NCBI GenBank assembly: GCA_036677505.1
Contig: JAVBWK010000002.1
Location: 1 to 64,000 of the forward strand
Reading direction: 5' to 3'
Source: UBA2227 sp036677505
GTDB taxonomy: Bacteria > Bacillota_I > Bacilli_A > Erysipelotrichales > Erysipelotrichaceae
DNA: 64,000 bases
A model generated the notes under the pieces. That model was given only the letters and a program-made list of their open reading frames with translations. It was not told the DNA's origin and ran no database searches. The stretch's first letter is position 1, and each line of letters starts with the position of its first letter. The translations under genes were made by a program, and so were the position numbers. Of the stretch, positions 7,241-14,784 are shown piece after piece.

Positions 7241-8645
7241 GATATCCAAGCGACTCATTTTGTATTTTGCGGCTACCCTAATCGTTTTTACTCTGATCAT
7301 CTCGGTCGTCTTTCTTTTGGTGTTTCGGAATTATGTGATTTCCGATAACGAAGCAAAACTGCGCGATAAGGCGTTGACCATCGCATCGACGATCTCAGAT
7401 TCTGCCGATCTGGTACGTCCATCCGGCGGGATGGGCATGCTGCTTCGGATGTTATATGGCAGTTCAAGTGAAGATGTGTGGGTCATTGACGAGAATTACA
7501 ATATCATCACCCGCAGAATGGGTCAGCCTCAGTCTGTATCCTACACCCAATTACCCGCAAGTGCTCAAGAGGTCATTGAAAACGTATTGCTCGGAGAGAC
7601 ACAGCTGTCGGAAGATTTCTCCGCTTTTCTTGATGGTTCATCCATGACCGTAGCGACACCGCTGATGGATAATGATGACCGGATCATAGGTGCAGTGCTG
7701 GTACACACCCAAATCACCGCCTTGGACTCCGGATATCAAGCCGCAACCTGGATCATGGGCATCAGTTTGCTTCTTGCCCTGGCTGTCGCGATTGTCATGG
7801 GGATGACATTATCGATCTCATTTAGCCGTCCGCTGAAACAGATGGCCAAAATGACCGACGATTTAAGTGAAGGCAGGCTTACGATACGTAATCATATCAA
7901 ACTGAACGACGAAGTAGGACAGCTGGCAGAGAATCTCAACGTGTTGGCAGAGAAACTTCAGTTTAGTGAACTTCAGCGTGAGCAACTCAATCAAATCCGC
8001 AAAGACTTCATGGCTACAGTATCCCACGAACTGAAAACCCCTTTGACCGTTTTGCGGGGATCTCTGGAAGCATTGATGGAAAATGTCGCTGATGATCCGG
8101 TTCAGATCGAGCGATATTATAAGCAGATGCACGATGAAACCTTGGCCTTAAGCCGACTTACCGATGATTTGCTTGAACTCACCCGTTTATCCAGTACTGA
8201 TTTCGCGATTGAGAAAAAACCGATTTCTCTGGATATTGCATTGAATTCAGCCATCGAATCCGCAAAAATCAAGGGATCAAATAAGAATATCGTATGGGAT
8301 ATCCGTCGAAGCGGATCAGTCGACATCGTGGCCGATGAGGGCAGGATCCGGCAGATGATCCTGATCCTTCTGGATAATGCCATCAAGTTCTCCCCGCAAA
8401 ACGGAAAGATCACGATTACCGAAAAGGAGCACATCCTGCAAATCTGTGATCAGGGCAGTGGGATCCGACCGGAAGATCTGCCATATATTTTTGATCGTTT
8501 TTACCGAAACAAGGACGCATCGTATGGGGGAAGCGGATTAGGATTGGCGATTGCGGAGCAAATTGCCAAACGTCATGACATATCAATTGAGGTAACCAGC
8601 CAACCTGGTATCGAGACCTGCTTTACACTGAAATTTAAAAAATAA
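7230..8645 (+). CDS. Sensor histidine kinase of the envelope type
   Basis: The 471-residue protein has two membrane helices (about 11-33 and 172-196) that enclose an extracellular domain of about 135 residues. HAMP (about 197-250), HisKA with His266 in VSHELKTPL, and HATPase_c with DNAIKFS, DQGSGI and GGSGLGLA follow. All catalytic boxes are present. It is the partner of the upstream response regulator. The sensory domain is PAS/dCache-like in size, but I cannot name the signal; the linked secreted protein suggests envelope or protein-folding stress. Confidence 0.92.
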   Translation: MKSKISKRLILYFAATLIVFTLIISVVFLLVFRNYVISDNEAKLRDKALTIASTISDSADLVRPSGGMGMLLRMLYGSSSEDVWVIDENYNIITRRMGQPQSVSYTQLPASAQEVIENVLLGETQLSEDFSAFLDGSSMTVATPLMDNDDRIIGAVLVHTQITALDSGYQAATWIMGISLLLALAVAIVMGMTLSISFSRPLKQMAKMTDDLSEGRLTIRNHIKLNDEVGQLAENLNVLAEKLQFSELQREQLNQIRKDFMATVSHELKTPLTVLRGSLEALMENVADDPVQIERYYKQMHDETLALSRLTDDLLELTRLSSTDFAIEKKPISLDIALNSAIESAKIKGSNKNIVWDIRRSGSVDIVADEGRIRQMILILLDNAIKFSPQNGKITITEKEHILQICDQGSGIRPEDLPYIFDRFYRNKDASYGGSGLGLAIAEQIAKRHDISIEVTSQPGIETCFTLKFKK

Positions 8646-8649
8646 GTAA

Positions 8650-8677
8650 AAAATCCGTCATTCATCTGACGGATTTT
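8650..8677. terminator. Bidirectional terminator
   Basis: AAAATCCGTCA (8650-8660) and TGACGGATTTT (8667-8677) form an 11-bp stem with a 6-base loop between the convergent kinase and acyltransferase-like genes. Confidence 0.85.
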
Positions 8678-9428
8678 CCATAATTTCTTTAAACGTGGCC
8701 AATGCATTGGATAAAGCGAGACCGTCTGTGATCCGTTCATCTACAACCACCGTAGCCCGGATCATGTTGGTTTCCTCGTTAAGTTTCCCTAACACACACA
8801 TCATCGATATCGTACCCCAATTATATAAGTGATGATAAGGGGCATTCAGTTTGATGCTCCCCAGATTGGCAATCATGGCGGTAGCATGCAACGGATCATC
8901 CTCAGTGATAAACTTGGGCAGAATATTATGATTATTCAAAAAACGGGCTAACCGCATGATGATCCTTAGCATAAAATGAGGAAGATGACCGAGCAACTCG
9001 AACAGTTTGTCACTTTCGACCTTTTCATCGCGTTTGGCTTTAATTACACTGCGAATGATCCGCTGATTGAACTGATCAAAGGTCAGTCCTTCCTCAAACA
9101 CCCATTTAACGACGACTGAGCGACCATCCTCAGTCAGTTTTTGCTTGACAACCGTCGAGAATGCGATATGATTCCGCTGATATAACCGGTTGTGCAAGAC
9201 AAAGCGATTGATCAACGGATGGGCAATTGTCGTCTTATAAATCGAATAAAGAAAATAAGGCAGCATCGAAGTATTCTTTTTCTCAAGAAACGGCAAAATT
9301 TTGGTGGCATCGATATCCATATACATATACACGGATGAACCGATCCGATCATCTAAAAAATGCGCCTCAAGTTTCTGATAAGGTGTAAGCTTGATTTCAT
9401 CAGCATCCCAACGTTTGAATATAGCCAT
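8658..9428 (-). CDS. Acyltransferase-fold (CAT/E2-like) protein lacking catalytic His
   Basis: The 256-residue protein has the chloramphenicol acetyltransferase / 2-oxoacid dehydrogenase E2 fold: MLPYFLYSIYKT, a NWGTISMMCVLG strand, and a C-terminal VVVDERITDGLALSNAL. In active members the last motif is DHRxxDG, with His as the general base; here that His is Glu (DERITDG). The acyltransfer activity is therefore doubtful and a binding or regulatory role is possible. ATG 9428 is chosen because GAGGAGA lies just upstream; the frame stays open for another 47 codons. It is divergent from the Crp/Fnr gene. Confidence 0.75.
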   Translation of the reverse strand: MAIFKRWDADEIKLTPYQKLEAHFLDDRIGSSVYMYMDIDATKILPFLEKKNTSMLPYFLYSIYKTTIAHPLINRFVLHNRLYQRNHIAFSTVVKQKLTEDGRSVVVKWVFEEGLTFDQFNQRIIRSVIKAKRDEKVESDKLFELLGHLPHFMLRIIMRLARFLNNHNILPKFITEDDPLHATAMIANLGSIKLNAPYHHLYNWGTISMMCVLGKLNEETNMIRATVVVDERITDGLALSNALATFKEIMENPSDE

Positions 9429-9544
9429 AAAATTCTCCTCACTGACTTTATTATAGAACGGGTTTTTATCACATACAAGACAAAGAAAATAGTCTTCTTT
9501 GCATTTGGTATGACTATCTGATAAAGTGATTGCGGAGGGATACC

Positions 9545-10234
9545 ATGTCAACATGCCAAACCTGCTCAAACAGCCATCCTAAAGGAACGACCTGTATGCG
9601 GCGCGTACCGATTTTTCTGCCGCTATCCGGCGAGGAAATGGGTGAAGTCCAACGTCTGATCGTGCAGCGCGAGTATAAAAAGGGTGAATTTATTATTCAT
9701 CCGCTAAAAATCATGCAATGTCTCTTTATCATCAACCGAGGCAAAGTCAAGGTGCTGCGACCCAACAGCGAAGGTAAAGAACAGATTTTATATGTTCTGA
9801 CGACCGGCGACTTTTTCGGTGAACAAGCTTTATTTGGCCGGATGTCGGAAGATATCATCGTCGAAGCTCTGGAAGATACCGGGATATGTACCATTTCCAA
9901 AGCTCAGTTTCAGGCACTATTACAAAAAATGCCGCAAATCGCTTTAAAAATGATGGAAGTGCTGGCACTTCGTCTGTCAAAGATGGAAGAGCTGGTCGAA
10001 AGTTTAGGCATCAACTCCGTAGAACAGCGGGTATGGGACTTGCTTGAGGAATATGCGGTCAAGTTTGGTAAAATGACTGAGCAAGGCACACTGATTCAAC
10101 TGCCGTTGAGCAGGGAAGAAATGGCAAATCACTTGGGCATCACCCGGGAAACCATCAGCCGGAAACTGGCGAAGTTTCAGGATGAAGGCAAAATCAAGCT
10201 GATCGGCCATAAACAAATTCTCTTGAAGAAATAA
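9545..10234 (+). CDS. Crp/Fnr-family regulator with N-terminal cysteine cluster
   Basis: The 229-residue protein has an N-terminal CQTC...C cluster (residues about 4-17), a cyclic-nucleotide-type beta-barrel (about 30-140), a dimer helix, and a C-terminal Crp helix-turn-helix (SREEMANHLGITRETISRKL). The cysteines suggest an iron-sulfur or redox sensor of the FNR kind; a fourth ligand is not obvious. ATG 9545 is preferred because GGAGGGA lies 4 bases upstream; an in-frame ATG at 9530 has no such site. DUF1858 and DUF438 genes follow, so the cluster probably responds to oxygen, NO or redox state. Confidence 0.87.
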   Translation: MSTCQTCSNSHPKGTTCMRRVPIFLPLSGEEMGEVQRLIVQREYKKGEFIIHPLKIMQCLFIINRGKVKVLRPNSEGKEQILYVLTTGDFFGEQALFGRMSEDIIVEALEDTGICTISKAQFQALLQKMPQIALKMMEVLALRLSKMEELVESLGINSVEQRVWDLLEEYAVKFGKMTEQGTLIQLPLSREEMANHLGITRETISRKLAKFQDEGKIKLIGHKQILLKK

Positions 10235-10269
10235 CAAATGTGACTTTTTTGCGTAAGGTCACATTTTTT
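10235..10269 (+). terminator. Terminator after the Crp/Fnr gene
   Basis: AAATGTGAC (10236-10244) pairs with GTCACATTT (10258-10266), followed by a T run. The TGTGAC/GTCACA arms look like an Fnr box, but the spacing is far too wide. Confidence 0.7.
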
Positions 10270-10312
10270 AATGGCCGGATTGACTATAATGGTCATGAAA
10301 AGGAGATGTGAT

Positions 10313-10543
10313 GTGACATTGATAACGACAGACGATACGATTTACACCCTGTGCGCCACCTATCCGCAAGCCATCGAACTGCTTGCTGATTTTGGCTTTA
10401 CGCAAATCAGACAGCCCATGATGATTCAAACGGTCGGCAGATACATGACCCTGAGAAAAGGCTGTGAAATGCGGGGATTCGATCTTGAGTCTTTAGTCAT
10501 TTATCTGAAAAGTCACGCTATCCCTGTGGAGGAAATACGATGA
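10313..10543 (+). CDS. DUF1858-domain protein
   Basis: The 76-residue protein has the DUF1858 pattern (TIYTLCATYPQAIELLADFGF, then a C-terminal MRGFDLESLVIYL). This domain is found N-terminal in ScdA/RIC di-iron repair proteins and beside DUF438 proteins. I choose GTG 10313 because AGGAG is 7 bases upstream; the open frame begins at 10271, where a TATAAT lies in place of coding sequence. The gene overlaps the DUF438 gene by ATGA, so the two are coupled. A second DUF1858 gene lies at 39664. Confidence 0.78.
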   Translation: MTLITTDDTIYTLCATYPQAIELLADFGFTQIRQPMMIQTVGRYMTLRKGCEMRGFDLESLVIYLKSHAIPVEEIR

Positions 10544-11721
10544 GTGAAATGATAAATAACCGTCAGGAAAAACTAAGAGAGCTAATACTTAAATTACATG
10601 AAGGTGCTGATTTTGAAACGGTAAAAGAAGAGTTTAAAGAGAATTTTGAGTCAGTCAGCACCGCAGAAATATCCGCGATGGAACGGGCCTTGGTCGAAGA
10701 TGGGATGTCACCCAAAGAAATTCAACGACTATGTGATGTTCATGCATCTTTGTTTGAAGGAACGGTCGAACAAATCCACCGTACAGCCAAACCCGAACAT
10801 ACCCCGGGACATCCGGTATACACCTTACGCCTGGAAAATGTCAAAATCAAAAAGCTGATCGAACGGGAAATCGTGCCGCTGCTTGAAAACGATTTTGATC
10901 GAAACACTCTGTTCGCATTGATCGGTCGCTTATTGGAAATCGACAAGCACTATGCCCGCAAAGAGAATGTGATCTTCCCGACCATGGAAAAACACGGGAT
11001 CACCGCTCCTCCGAAAGTCATGTGGGGGGTCGATGATGATATCCGAAGCGACTTAAAAGCCATTTTACGATTTTCTGCAGAGCTGACCGATTCACAAATA
11101 ATCGGAAACACACAGGCGGCAGTCAAAAAAGTGTTGGATATGATATCAAAAGAAGAGAACATTCTGATCCCGATGATTTTGGATACATTCAGCGAAACGG
11201 AGTGGGCAACGATTTCTGCACAGTCCAAGGAGTTTGAGACTTCATGGGCTGTCAATCAACCGGCGTATCTTCCGCAGCTGGTCAAGGAAGATACGTTGGA
11301 AGAAGAGCCGCCATCCGGGGTCGTGCCTTTATCCGCCGGATCACTGACATTTGAGGAAGTCAACGCCATATTCAATACGGTACCGCTGGATATGACCTTT
11401 GTCGGTGCCGATGACACCGTAAAGTTCTTCACCCAAGGAAAAGAACGGGTATTCTCGCGCCCCTTATCCGTCATCGGACGTGAAGTGAAAAACTGCCATC
11501 CGCCCCAAAGTGTTCATATCGTTGAGAAAATCGTTGAGGATTTGCGCTCTGGCAAAAAGGATCATGAAGACTTTTGGATCAATTTCAAAGGCATGTTTGT
11601 TCATATCCGATATTATGCTGTCAGAAATGGGAAAGGCGAATACCTCGGGACCTTGGAAGTAACCCAGGATGTCGCCCCCATCCGTGCCCTTGAAGGCGAA
11701 AAAAGACTGATGAGTGAATAA
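10540..11721 (+). CDS. DUF438 / hemerythrin / PAS redox-sensing protein
   Basis: The 393-residue cytoplasmic protein has three parts: an N-terminal DUF438 helical domain (about 5-75), a hemerythrin-like four-helix bundle (about 85-215) with candidate di-iron ligands in HPVYTL, EIDKHYARKENVIFP and EEN, and a PAS domain (about 265-385) that often binds haem. Such proteins occur in anaerobes and are thought to sense or handle O2 or NO. Coupling to DUF1858 and proximity to the Crp/Fnr regulator fit. Its in vivo partner is unknown. Confidence 0.87.
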   Translation: MSEMINNRQEKLRELILKLHEGADFETVKEEFKENFESVSTAEISAMERALVEDGMSPKEIQRLCDVHASLFEGTVEQIHRTAKPEHTPGHPVYTLRLENVKIKKLIEREIVPLLENDFDRNTLFALIGRLLEIDKHYARKENVIFPTMEKHGITAPPKVMWGVDDDIRSDLKAILRFSAELTDSQIIGNTQAAVKKVLDMISKEENILIPMILDTFSETEWATISAQSKEFETSWAVNQPAYLPQLVKEDTLEEEPPSGVVPLSAGSLTFEEVNAIFNTVPLDMTFVGADDTVKFFTQGKERVFSRPLSVIGREVKNCHPPQSVHIVEKIVEDLRSGKKDHEDFWINFKGMFVHIRYYAVRNGKGEYLGTLEVTQDVAPIRALEGEKRLMSE

Positions 11722-11744
11722 AGAAGCCTTTAACGGCTTCTTTT
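11720..11744. terminator. Bidirectional terminator
   Basis: AAGAAGCC (11721-11728) pairs with GGCTTCTT (11735-11742) between the DUF438 gene and the convergent XRE regulator gene. Confidence 0.75.
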
Positions 11745-13329
11745 ACATCATTTCCAGCATTTTATACAGTTCTTTTAACACATCACCGCGATTTCGTCGC
11801 GAAGTTGGGATCAGATTGATGATTTCCTCCATATAATGATTCATCGAAGATAAGATGTTTCCTTCATGGACATAGAAACCCAGCAAAGGAATCAATCCCT
11901 GAACATTGGCGGTCAAAAAGGCTTCTGTATTTTCCTTCAGATTCATATTGATGGTTATTTCATTGTCCGAGTGTTGCGGATTGCCGAAGAACAACTGAAA
12001 TTTCTCATTATTCTCAATCACGAAAATCATGTTTTCTATAATAGCCTTTATTTCACTGCGCGTACAGATGACTTCATCCCGCAAGAAGAAAACCGGATCG
12101 AAGTGAACATATGCTCCCTTCGTTATGGCATCTTTGAGCACATGCAGCGGGAAGATATCCGTGTATGGTGCGATAGAAAGCGAGTTTAACAGACGGGTGC
12201 GCAACTGCCGAACCTTATCGAGATAGTTTTTCTGAGCAGTCGGCGGAAGCGTCTTGCTGTAGCGCGTATAAACATCATCCGGTAAAAAGATAGAGTTGAC
12301 GTGTAAATGCCAGTTGGTCGTCGGTGAGACGATGGCTACATTCTGTATCATCCGATCCAGCAGATCAAACTGTTGCGTTTTTTTGAATATTTCAAACAGC
12401 GGTTTACAGCCGGTCAGTCTGCCCATAAACTGAGATTGATATGAATGTGCGACTTCCGGAAGTTCAAACAAATAGGATATATTTTCAATATCTTCAAAAG
12501 TCACCGAAGATGAGACCAAAGCGCGCTTATCTTTCTCGATAAACCACGAAGTTTTCAGTGTGTTGGATTGATAACGGGGATTATAATACGACTTGATAGT
12601 TCCCAGCAGGTGCAAAGGCATCCATAAATTGATGGCCTGGATGATCTCACGTGTATCCCGGTGCACGGTGTGAATAATCGTTATTTTATGACCGGCTTCA
12701 ATGATCCCACGCAACAGCATATGCCATTGGACTTGAAAGGCCCGATCTTCAGTCAGCCAACTCATGTCTTCGTCGCTCATCAGAAACAGTTCGCTTTTCT
12801 CCTCGTTTTGCAATAATGAAGACAGTAAGTATACGACAGCCCTGCGCTTAGCCGAATTCCCCGTGAACATATGAAAGTCTTTGCGGGTCGCAGGAGTCAG
12901 AGCAACTGAAGGGAAGTCTTGAAAAGAAGGGACTGCCTGAGCAGGACGGTCCTTGACCATGCCCTGAATCTGACGGAGCAATACTTCCGCATACTCTTCA
13001 TTGGAAACATATGGCCGCATGGATGATGAAGAGGCACTGTCACGGATCAGCCAGTCAGAAAGCAAAGCGATCTGATCGCTGACATTTGGCAATTCTGACT
13101 TTTGCTCATCCAAAATGTGTCTCAGATATTCCTGTTGATAGGAATAACCGTTGAGTGAAAGGAAATAAGATGCAATGGTCGGAATATGATTGGAACGCAT
13201 CGTCGGGATACGGTCGCCATTGCGCCAGCGGCTGACCAATGAAGGATCGATGTTGATTTCTTTAGCAAGCTTACTGTTGGAAATGTGAAACTGCTCCATC
13301 AGCTGATTGAGTTTGTCTTTAAATTGCAT
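11743..13329 (-). CDS. Large XRE-type transcriptional regulator
   Basis: The 528-residue protein begins with an XRE (Cro/C1) helix-turn-helix at about 3-60 (NSKLAKEINIDPSLVSRWRNG). A roughly 450-residue C-terminal region follows with no motif I recognise; part of it (LRGIIEAGHKITIIHTVHRDT, INLWMPLHLLG) looks like a phospholipase-D/TIR-like alpha-beta fold, without catalytic residues. ATG 13329 is chosen because AAAGAGG lies 10 bases upstream. The upstream region carries three TGACA-N5-TGTCA boxes, as for an autoregulated repressor. The target and signal are unknown. Confidence 0.75.
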   Translation of the reverse strand: MQFKDKLNQLMEQFHISNSKLAKEINIDPSLVSRWRNGDRIPTMRSNHIPTIASYFLSLNGYSYQQEYLRHILDEQKSELPNVSDQIALLSDWLIRDSASSSSMRPYVSNEEYAEVLLRQIQGMVKDRPAQAVPSFQDFPSVALTPATRKDFHMFTGNSAKRRAVVYLLSSLLQNEEKSELFLMSDEDMSWLTEDRAFQVQWHMLLRGIIEAGHKITIIHTVHRDTREIIQAINLWMPLHLLGTIKSYYNPRYQSNTLKTSWFIEKDKRALVSSSVTFEDIENISYLFELPEVAHSYQSQFMGRLTGCKPLFEIFKKTQQFDLLDRMIQNVAIVSPTTNWHLHVNSIFLPDDVYTRYSKTLPPTAQKNYLDKVRQLRTRLLNSLSIAPYTDIFPLHVLKDAITKGAYVHFDPVFFLRDEVICTRSEIKAIIENMIFVIENNEKFQLFFGNPQHSDNEITINMNLKENTEAFLTANVQGLIPLLGFYVHEGNILSSMNHYMEEIINLIPTSRRNRGDVLKELYKMLEMM

Positions 13330-13354
13330 AATCCGTACCTCTTTGATTATATTA

Positions 13355-13437
13355 TGACAGAATATGACAAATAATGTCAATGACAAAATCTGTCATGAAA
13401 TAACCGTTCAATCATAAATGTGTGACAGGACATGTCT
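13355..13437. promoter_or_regulatory. Three TGACA-N5-TGTCA operator boxes
   Basis: Boxes at 13365-13379, 13381-13395 and 13423-13437 (last base T instead of A) each have TGACA, five bases, then TGTCA. A further TGACA half site lies at 13355-13359. They fill the gap between the XRE regulator start and the mscL terminator, so they are probably operators for that regulator. Confidence 0.55.
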
Positions 13438-13460
13438 AAAAAAAGATTCCTTTCGGAATC
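13438..13460 (-). terminator. Terminator of mscL
   Basis: GATTCC, loop GAAA, GGAATC and seven T residues on the minus strand, immediately after the mscL stop. Confidence 0.8.
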
Positions 13461-13463
13461 GAT

Positions 13464-13859
13464 TTATCTGCTCTTGAGCTGATCGCGGATGTCGGTAAGC
13501 AACTCAACGACCGGATCGGGCGACGGTAAGGGTGCCGGCTGTTCAGTTTGCTTCTTTTTCAATGAACTCAGAATTTTGACCAAAAGAAAGATGCTTAATG
13601 CGATAATCAGAAAATCTATGATGTTCTCAATAAAAATCCCGTAGTTTATGGCAACTTCCGAAGCTTCTCCGACCGCTTCAACCAACACGATTTTCAAGTC
13701 AGCAAAACTGACTCCACCGGTCAGTACAGAAATCAACGGCATAAAGACATCGCTGACCAAGGAGCTGATCACTTTACCAAAAGCACCTCCGATAATGACA
13801 CCGACAGCCAAATCGACGACATTGCCACGCATGACAAAAGCTTTGAATTCTTTGAGCAT
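13464..13859 (-). CDS. mscL: Large-conductance mechanosensitive channel MscL
   Basis: The 131-residue protein matches MscL in length and order: amphipathic N-terminal helix (MLKEFKAFVMRGNVVDLAVGVIIGGAFGKV contains TM1), a periplasmic loop, TM2 (IIDFLIIALSIFLLVKIL) and a charged C-terminal bundle. It forms a pentameric channel that opens under membrane tension to release solutes during osmotic downshock. AGGAGGT precedes the ATG, and TATAAT lies about 20 bases upstream. It is monocistronic with its own terminator. Confidence 0.95.
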   Translation of the reverse strand: MLKEFKAFVMRGNVVDLAVGVIIGGAFGKVISSLVSDVFMPLISVLTGGVSFADLKIVLVEAVGEASEVAINYGIFIENIIDFLIIALSIFLLVKILSSLKKKQTEQPAPLPSPDPVVELLTDIRDQLKSR

Positions 13860-13967
13860 GTTCGCTACCTCCTGTATTTATTATACAAATTTTTGAGAAA
13901 TATTACATGTTCCCTTTACGTGAAGTAATCAGGTAATCATGATAGAATAATAAAAAGGAGGCATAAC

Positions 13968-14339
13968 ATGAAATTTACATTTGCTCACTTTAATTTTAAT
14001 GTGCTTGATCTCGACAGAAGTATCCGGTTTTATCAGGATGCGTTGGGATTGACGGTAAAAAGGAGCCGGGAAGCTGCCGATGGCAGTTATAAGATCGCGT
14101 TTCTGGAAGATAGGGAAAGTAACTTTTATTTAGAGCTGACATGGTTAAAAGATCACACGGAACCTTATGATCTGGGTGAACAGGAATATCACCTGGCGTT
14201 TATTACCGATGATTTTGACGGAGCACATAAGCATCATCAGGAGATGGGCGTAATATGCTATGAGAATCCGGCCATGGGTATCTACTTTATCCTGGACCCT
14301 GACGGATATTGGATCGAGATCGTACCCGCCAAACGATAA
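13968..14339 (+). CDS. Glyoxalase I (lactoylglutathione lyase), VOC family
   Basis: The 123-residue protein is a single VOC-fold unit pair with FAHFNFNVLDLDRSIRFYQDALGL at the start and FILDPDGYWIEIV at the end. The metal ligands His5 or His8, Glu near 57, His near 77 and Glu near 117 are in the expected places. It would convert the hemithioacetal of methylglyoxal and a thiol to a lactoyl-thioester. AAAGGAGG lies 7 bases before the ATG. It stands alone between mscL and the metal-resistance pair. Confidence 0.88.
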   Translation: MKFTFAHFNFNVLDLDRSIRFYQDALGLTVKRSREAADGSYKIAFLEDRESNFYLELTWLKDHTEPYDLGEQEYHLAFITDDFDGAHKHHQEMGVICYENPAMGIYFILDPDGYWIEIVPAKR

Positions 14340-14363
14340 AAGTATCAAGAAAATCCTTTTTTC

Positions 14364-14392
14364 TTTACAACAAAATAAATATGTAATACAAT
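14364..14392 (+). promoter_or_regulatory. Promoter of the metal-responsive repressor/ATPase operon
   Basis: TTTACA (14364-14369) and TACAAT (14387-14392) are 17 bases apart and directly precede the ArsR-type palindrome. Confidence 0.6.
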
Positions 14393-14393
14393 A

Positions 14394-14415
14394 CATATGA
14401 ACATATGTTCATATG
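14394..14415. promoter_or_regulatory. ArsR/SmtB-type operator palindrome
   Basis: A perfect 22-bp palindrome with the core TGAACATATGTTCA lies between the -10 box and the ribosome site of the CadC-like gene. It matches the 12-2-12 type operator of SmtB/CadC repressors, and repressor bound there would block transcription. Confidence 0.75.
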
Positions 14416-14427
14416 AGGTGATATAGT

Positions 14428-14784
14428 GTGATGAATCAAAATGAAGTTTGCAAAGAGTTTCAGACACATCCGGATGTCATCGAAGCAGCAAGAAATGACT
14501 TGCTCTCGAATGTTGAATACGAGTATATGTCTGTGCTTTTTAAAATGGTTTCCGATCCGACCCGATTGAAAATCATCAACGCATTATTCGACAGAGAACT
14601 ATGCGTCTGCGACCTGATGGTCCTTACCGGCATGTCCCAGTCTTCGATTTCACATCAGTTGTCAAAACTGAAACAAACCCGACTGGTCAAATCAGACAAG
14701 CGCGGGAAAAATGTATATTATACACTTAAGGACGAACATGTCCGGCAGATATTCAGGCAGGCGTTAGAACATGCAAGAGAATAA
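14428..14784 (+). CDS. cadC: CadC-like ArsR/SmtB metal-sensing repressor
   Basis: The 118-residue winged-helix protein has the CadC metal site: Cys8 in the N-terminal NEVCKEF and the ELCVCDL pair in the alpha-3 helix, then the recognition helix TGMSQSSISHQL. Such proteins release the operator when Cd(II), Pb(II) or Zn(II) binds the thiolates. CadC has a second N-terminal Cys (C11) that is absent here. The start is GTG 14428 or ATG 14431, with GAGGTG upstream. It overlaps the ATPase gene by 14 bases and has the palindrome at 14394-14415 upstream. Confidence 0.9.
   Translation: MMNQNEVCKEFQTHPDVIEAARNDLLSNVEYEYMSVLFKMVSDPTRLKIINALFDRELCVCDLMVLTGMSQSSISHQLSKLKQTRLVKSDKRGKNVYYTLKDEHVRQIFRQALEHARE

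Noticed and set aside
10236..10266. TGTGAC...GTCACA as an Fnr/Crp box after the Crp/Fnr gene
   Set aside because: The arms are about 13 bases apart rather than 4-6, and a T run follows; it is better read as a terminator.
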